9,655 nt of DNA from an uncultured Clostridium sp. (lineage in GTDB: Bacteria > Bacillota > Clostridia > Lachnospirales > Lachnospiraceae), in the NCBI GenBank assembly GCA_900551135.1, contig URUX01000090.1, forward strand, positions 1 through 9,655, written 5' to 3'. The translations under genes were made by a program, and so were the position numbers. Of the stretch, positions 5,804 through 9,655 are shown piece by piece; position 1 is the stretch's first letter; every line of letters starts with the position of its first letter. Under the pieces are notes generated by a model. It was given only the letters and a program-made list of their open reading frames with translations, made no database searches and was not told the origin of the DNA.

Positions 5804-6997
5804 ATGCCAAGACTGGAAATCCATCAGGAAAAGATTACGGACATACCGGCATTGTTAAGCATTTGTCCATTTGGAGCACTGGAAGAAAAAGATGGAAACG
5901 TAACCATTAACGCAGCATGTAAAATGTGCCGTTTGTGTGTGAAAAAAGGCCCTGCAGGAGCAGTTGAATATATTGAAGACGAGAAAAAGCCCTCCATTGA
6001 TAAGAGTCAGTGGAATGGGATTGCCGTATATGTTGACCATATAGATGGAGAAATTCATCCGGTAACCTATGAACTGATTGGGAAGGCAAAGGAACTGGCA
6101 TCTGTCATTCATCATCCAGTATATGCGGTATTTATGGGAAGCGGAATCGGAGATAAATGTGAGGAACTGCTGCATTATGGAATAGACAAGGTTTTTGTAT
6201 ATGATTACCCGCAGCTGGATCGGTTTAAAATTGAATCTTACACATCCGTATTTGAAGATTTTATCTTAAAACAGAAACCGTCTGCTATTTTAGTCGGCGC
6301 CACCACAGTGGGACGGCAATTGGCTCCCCGTGTTGCTGCCAGAATGAAAACGGGATTGACAGCAGATTGTACCATTTTGGAGATGGATGAAAATACAGAT
6401 TTGGGACAGATCCGTCCTGCATTCGGCGGAAATATTATGGCTCATATTATGACGCCAAACCACCGTCCACAGATGGCTACCGTTCGTTATAAGGTCATGA
6501 ATGCACCGGAACGTCAGGAAAAAGCAGAAGGTGTAATTGAAGAGTGCCAGATTGAACCGGAAAAATTAGCAGCCAGGGTAGATGTTTTAGGTATTGTGAA
6601 AAAAGCAAAAGAACAGACCATTGAAGCGGCAGATGTACTGGTTGTGGCAGGCCGGGGTATTAAAAAAGAAGAAGATCTGAAACTGCTGGAAGAACTGGCA
6701 GGTATTCTGGGAGGACAGCTGGCATGTACCAGACCGTTAGTAGAGGCAGGCTGGGTAGATGCAAAGAAACAGATTGGTTTAAGCGGCAGAACAGTGCGTC
6801 CAAAATTAATTATTACCTGCGGAGTGTCCGGTGCAATTCAGTTTACAGCCGGAATGAATCATGCAGACTGTATTATCTCCATTAACAAAGACGAAAAGGC
6901 ACCGATTTTTAAAACAGCTCACTATTGTGTCCATGGCGATTTGTATGAAGTGATTCCAAAACTGATTGATACGATCAAAGGTTCAAAGGAGGCCTGA
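5804..6997 (+). CDS. etfA: Electron transfer flavoprotein alpha subunit with N-terminal ferredoxin-like domain
   Basis: 397 residues, longer than a plain EtfA (about 310-340) by an N-terminal ferredoxin-like domain of about 60 residues. That domain has C21 in ICPFGAL and C39, C42, C45 in CKMCRLC, enough for one [4Fe-4S] cluster; the second CP expected in a two-cluster ferredoxin is GP (49-50). The EtfA core starts near residue 70 (WNGIAVYVDH). The C-terminal FAD domain shows VVAGRGIK, TRPLVEAGW, QIGLSGRTVRP, GVSGAIQFTAGM and INKDEKAPIF. The Gln-His usual at IQH is Gln-Phe here (F347). The ferredoxin domain fits the lactate-type complexes, where it passes electrons between ferredoxin and the flavin. 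AGGAGGG at 5791-5797 supports the start at 5804. glcD follows after only 2 bases, so the two are co-translated. Confidence 0.95.
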   Translation: MPRLEIHQEKITDIPALLSICPFGALEEKDGNVTINAACKMCRLCVKKGPAGAVEYIEDEKKPSIDKSQWNGIAVYVDHIDGEIHPVTYELIGKAKELASVIHHPVYAVFMGSGIGDKCEELLHYGIDKVFVYDYPQLDRFKIESYTSVFEDFILKQKPSAILVGATTVGRQLAPRVAARMKTGLTADCTILEMDENTDLGQIRPAFGGNIMAHIMTPNHRPQMATVRYKVMNAPERQEKAEGVIEECQIEPEKLAARVDVLGIVKKAKEQTIEAADVLVVAGRGIKKEEDLKLLEELAGILGGQLACTRPLVEAGWVDAKKQIGLSGRTVRPKLIITCGVSGAIQFTAGMNHADCIISINKDEKAPIFKTAHYCVHGDLYEVIPKLIDTIKGSKEA

Positions 6998-6999
6998 AC

Positions 7000-8400
7000 A
7001 TGAACTATAAAAAATTTGACGAAACCGATCTGGCATTTTTAAAATCTCTGATTCCCCAGGAAGAGAGAATCCTGTTTGATAATATTAATGAAGAATACAG
7101 TCATGATGAGTTAAGCGGAACCAGCAGTTATCCGGATGTTGTAGTAAAGGCGGTCAGCACAGAAGAAATTTCCGCTATAATGAAGTATGCTTATGAAAAC
7201 AATATTCCTGTAACTCCAAGAGGGGCTGGTACCGGACTGGTTGGCTCCAGCGTTGCAATGGAACATGGAATTATGATTGATACCTGTCTTATGAACCACA
7301 TTCTGGAACTGGATGAAGAAAACCTGACAGTGACCGTAGAACCGGGAGTTCTATTGATGGAACTTGCTGCATTTGTAGAAGAGCATGACTTATTTTATCC
7401 TCCGGACCCAGGTGAAAAATCGGCTACAATTGGCGGTAATATTTCTACCAATGCAGGAGGTATGAGGGCTGTAAAATACGGTGTTACCAGAGACTATGTA
7501 AGAGGTCTGGAAGTGGTCCTTCCAAATGGTGAAGTAGTGGAAATGGGAGGAAAAGTAGTAAAAAACAGTTCCGGATACGGATTAAAAGATTTGATGGTTG
7601 GTTCAGAAGGAACTCTGGGCTTTATTACCAAGGCGGTATTAAAATTGCTTCCGCTTCCGAAAAAAGCTATCAGCCTGCTGATTCCATTCCCGACTCTGGA
7701 ACAGGCCATTGGCACAGTACCAAAAATTATTAAATCAAAAGCCGTTCCAACTGCCATTGAGTTTATGCAGAGGGAAGTAATCATTGATGCTGAGCAGTAT
7801 CTGGGCAAAAAATTTCCGGACAGCCAGTCTGACGCATACCTGTTATTAAAATTTGACGGAAATTCTACAGAAGAGATTGAACAGACGTATGATTCTATTG
7901 CCAGACTCTGCCTGGCAGAGGGGGCTATGGACGTTTTGATTTCTGATACAGAAGAAAGAGAAGAGGTCATCTGGAAAGCCCGGGGCGCTTTCTTAGAGGC
8001 TATTAAGGGTTCAACTACATATATGGATGAAGTGGATATGGTAGTTCCCCGAAACCGGGTCAACGAAATGGTCGAGTATCTTCATGCTCTGCAGGAAGAC
8101 GCGAATATCCGGATTAAAAGCTTTGGTCATGCAGGAGATGGAAATCTTCACGCTTATATGCTGCGGGATGATTTGACTCAGGAAGAGTTTGAAAAGAGGA
8201 TGCTGTATGCAATGGACAAGGTATATGCAAAGGCAGATGAACTGGGAGGTCAGGTATCCGGTGAACACGGCATTGGATATGCCAAAAAGCCGTATCTGAA
8301 AAATTCTCTGGATCCTGCGCTTCTTACATTGATGAGCGGCATCAAAAAGGCCTTTGATCCAAAAAACATTTTAAATCCTCATAAAGTTTTTCAAGAATAA
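7000..8400 (+). CDS. glcD: FAD-binding 2-hydroxyacid dehydrogenase (GlcD/D-lactate dehydrogenase, Ldh of Ldh-Etf type)
   Basis: 466 residues, the standard length for GlcD-family flavoenzymes that oxidise 2-hydroxy acids (D-lactate, glycolate, 2-hydroxyglutarate) to 2-keto acids. The FAD-binding PCMH domain (about 40-220) has PRGAGTGLVG (73-82), YPPDPGEKSATIGGNISTNAGG (133-154), KNSSGYGLKDLMVGSEGTLG (188-207). The C-terminal catalytic domain shows GHAGDGNLH (H377, H384) and SGEHGIG (H423), the conserved His sites near the substrate and, in some members, a metal. The ribosome site GGAGG (6988-6992) lies inside the end of etfA. Next to a bifurcation-type EtfAB with a ferredoxin domain, it most likely forms a ternary Ldh-EtfAB complex in the cytoplasm. 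Substrate is not fixed by sequence: lactate is the best guess by operon analogy, but no lactate permease or racemase is nearby, and the neighbours are sugar-acid genes. Confidence 0.92.
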   Translation: MNYKKFDETDLAFLKSLIPQEERILFDNINEEYSHDELSGTSSYPDVVVKAVSTEEISAIMKYAYENNIPVTPRGAGTGLVGSSVAMEHGIMIDTCLMNHILELDEENLTVTVEPGVLLMELAAFVEEHDLFYPPDPGEKSATIGGNISTNAGGMRAVKYGVTRDYVRGLEVVLPNGEVVEMGGKVVKNSSGYGLKDLMVGSEGTLGFITKAVLKLLPLPKKAISLLIPFPTLEQAIGTVPKIIKSKAVPTAIEFMQREVIIDAEQYLGKKFPDSQSDAYLLLKFDGNSTEEIEQTYDSIARLCLAEGAMDVLISDTEEREEVIWKARGAFLEAIKGSTTYMDEVDMVVPRNRVNEMVEYLHALQEDANIRIKSFGHAGDGNLHAYMLRDDLTQEEFEKRMLYAMDKVYAKADELGGQVSGEHGIGYAKKPYLKNSLDPALLTLMSGIKKAFDPKNILNPHKVFQE

Positions 8401-8431
8401 AAAATATATTTTGGCTAAAATAAAATTTTTT
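8399..8431 (+). terminator. Weak A/T-only hairpin after glcD
   Basis: The A-run and TATATTTT from 8399-8412 can pair imperfectly with AAAATA...TTTTTT (8417-8431) around GGCT, ending in a run of six T. The stem has almost no G-C pairs and contains mismatches or a bulge. It may act as a leaky terminator, allowing some read-through into the dehydrogenase gene. Confidence 0.3.
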
Positions 8432-8432
8432 A

Positions 8433-8461
8433 TTGAAGATTACAGATTTTTGTGTTATAAT
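8433..8461 (+). promoter_or_regulatory. Promoter of the iron-containing dehydrogenase gene
   Basis: TTGAAG (8433-8438), a 17-base spacer and TATAAT (8456-8461) preceded by TGT form a strong extended -10 promoter. The stretch TTTTGTGnTATAAT is shared with the uxuA promoter. No TGGTNNNACCA site lies between it and the start codon, so control by the GntR regulator is not evident here. Confidence 0.7.
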
Positions 8462-8514
8462 GAAACCATCAAAAAGTCGTGAAATGGAAAGAAATTTAAG
8501 AAGGAGTTGGAATT

Positions 8515-9597
8515 ATGGCAAATATGAAATCAATCTACCTGCCTCGATTTACAATTGGAGAAGATGCTTTTGATTTATTTAAGAGCGAGATGGGAAAATA
8601 TGGCACAAAGGTAGCAGTAGTTCATGGAGAAAAAGCGTGGAAAGCGTCAAAAGAATATGTTGTTCCGGCAATCGAAAAAGCAGGGCTGGAACTGACTGGA
8701 GAAGTGCTTTACGGTCACGAGGCCACCTATGAAAATCTGGAAGCCATTCTGGCAGATGAGCGGGTACAGCAGGCAGACATGATTTTAGGAGTTGGAGGCG
8801 GAAAATGTCTGGATACTGTCAAGCTGGCAGCAGATAAGCTGGGAAAACCGGTATTTACAGTTCCTTCGATTGCTTCCAACTGTGCTCCGGTAACCAAGAT
8901 TAGTATTATGTACCATGCAGATGGCTCTTTCTGTGATATTCCAGTGCTGGAACAGGCTCCAATCCACTGCTTTATTAATCCAAGGATTATTATGGCAGCG
9001 CCGATTCGCTTCCTGATTGCCGGAATAGGCGATGCCATGGCAAAGCATGTTGAGTCCTCCTGGTCTGCAAAAGCTGGTGAGGCGTTAGATTACGGCAGCG
9101 ATTTTGGAATTACGGCAGGAGCAATGTGTTTTTATCCGCTGCTGAGAGAAGCAAAGCAGGCATTGGAAGATTTTAAAAACGGGGTTGTCAGTGAGGCGCT
9201 GGAGAATACATTGTTAAATGTAATCGTGTCCCCAGGTATTGTATCTGTATCCGTGCATCCTTATTACAATGGAGGCATTGCCCATTCTCTGTTCTATGGA
9301 TTGACCAGCAGAAGCCATATTGAAAAGAACCATCTTCATGGAGAAGTAGTATCTTACGGTACGCTGGTAAATCTGATGGCAGACGGCGATTACGAAAAAT
9401 TAAAACCAGCCTGGGAGTTAAACAAGGCAATTGGCCTTCCTGTCTGTCTGGCAGATTTGGAATTAGAGAAGGAAGATCCGCTGGATGACGTATTAGAACT
9501 TACGCTTGCAAATCAGGAACTGGTACATACCCCGTATCCGGTTACAAAGGAATCCATTCGAGAGGCTATTTTAAAACTGGAAGACTATCAATTATAA
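8515..9597 (+). CDS. Iron-containing alcohol dehydrogenase, glycerol/hydroxycarboxylate dehydrogenase group
   Basis: A 360-residue group III (metal-dependent) dehydrogenase, the size of GldA-type enzymes. The N-terminal Rossmann-like domain carries the nucleotide loop GVGGGKCLDTVK (92-103), then VPSIASNCAP (116-125). The C-terminal helical domain has the expected metal ligands D173 (GIGDAMAKHVE), H257 (GGIAHSLFYG) and H275 (NHLHGEVVSYG). The family reversibly oxidises alcohols with NAD(P)+; the closest impression is of GldA-like and hydroxycarboxylate dehydrogenase (HcxA-like) proteins, which act on glycerol or on 2-oxo/2-hydroxy acids. The start at 8515 follows AAGGAG at 8501-8506. It has its own promoter 114 bases after glcD. 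In this setting a role in turning over a 2-oxo acid, glyceraldehyde or a related sugar fragment is plausible, but the substrate is not determined. No key residue appears missing. Confidence 0.88.
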   Translation: MANMKSIYLPRFTIGEDAFDLFKSEMGKYGTKVAVVHGEKAWKASKEYVVPAIEKAGLELTGEVLYGHEATYENLEAILADERVQQADMILGVGGGKCLDTVKLAADKLGKPVFTVPSIASNCAPVTKISIMYHADGSFCDIPVLEQAPIHCFINPRIIMAAPIRFLIAGIGDAMAKHVESSWSAKAGEALDYGSDFGITAGAMCFYPLLREAKQALEDFKNGVVSEALENTLLNVIVSPGIVSVSVHPYYNGGIAHSLFYGLTSRSHIEKNHLHGEVVSYGTLVNLMADGDYEKLKPAWELNKAIGLPVCLADLELEKEDPLDDVLELTLANQELVHTPYPVTKESIREAILKLEDYQL

Positions 9598-9630
9598 TAT
9601 TGTTACCCCTTATTACTTACTATTTAGTAT

Positions 9631-9655
9631 GGCAGGCGGCACAGCTTTCGGGCTG
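9631..9655 (+). other. Possible start of a terminator hairpin, cut by the window edge
   Basis: After the last stop codon, the sequence turns G/C-rich: GGCGGCACAGC, then TTTCGG, then GCTG at the very end. CAGC (9642-9645) can pair with GCTG (9652-9655). If the next bases continue as TGCC it would be a strong terminator for the dehydrogenase gene. Only the first arm and loop are visible. Confidence 0.35.

Noticed and set aside
7486..7498. CGGTGTTACCA in glcD, near-match to the FadR-type core
   Set aside because: One arm has C instead of T in the invariant TGGT, and the flanks are not palindromic.
7494..8063. A 189-codon open frame on the minus strand inside glcD
   Set aside because: It is wholly antisense to a conserved flavoenzyme, with Ser/Thr/Pro-rich composition typical of shadow frames and no start signal.

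Overview
The window looks like chromosomal DNA of a low-GC anaerobic Clostridia-type Firmicute, most plausibly Lachnospiraceae. The grounds are strong AGGAGG-type ribosome sites before nearly every gene, A/T-rich spacers, TG-extended -10 promoters, and an electron-bifurcating type lactate dehydrogenase/EtfAB module. The lineage is inferred from gene content, not from a marker gene.

Layout. (1) At the left edge, on the minus strand, is the start of a flavin-reductase-like gene. A 247-bp A/T-rich divergent control region separates it from the rest. (2) Bases 396-4024 (+) carry a sugar-acid block: a KDPG/KHG aldolase fused to a C-terminal glyoxalase-like (VOC) domain, an M24/creatinase-fold protein whose metal ligands look largely lost, and mannonate dehydratase (uxuA). 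uxuA has its own promoter and is followed by a good intrinsic terminator. (3) Bases 4127-4825 encode a GntR regulator of the FadR/FCD type. (4) Bases 5004-8400 form a tight etfB-etfA-glcD operon, the architecture of the electron-confurcating lactate dehydrogenase (LctBCD type). EtfA carries an N-terminal ferredoxin-like domain with ligands for one [4Fe-4S] cluster. The operon has a clear promoter and two identical FadR-type palindromes in its leader. (5) Bases 8515-9597 encode an iron-containing alcohol dehydrogenase of the glycerol/hydroxycarboxylate dehydrogenase group, with its own promoter.

How it may work together. UxuA makes 2-keto-3-deoxygluconate (KDG) from mannonate. The aldolase acts on KDPG/KHG-type 2-keto acids and yields pyruvate. 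The Ldh-Etf complex would oxidise a 2-hydroxy acid (lactate or a relative) to a 2-keto acid with NAD+ and ferredoxin. The last gene could interconvert a hydroxy and an oxo compound with NAD(P)H. No KDG kinase, uronate isomerase, fructuronate reductase, lactate permease or racemase is in the window, so the true substrates remain open. The regulator most likely controls the etf-glcD operon through the two palindromes.

The most noteworthy items are the aldolase-VOC fusion, the apparently metal-free M24-family protein inside a hexuronate operon, the twin operators with a third related site inside uxuA, a 29-bp inverted repeat over the etfB -35 box, and a perfect 13-bp stem inside the M24 gene. 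No mobile elements, CRISPR arrays or RNA genes were seen.
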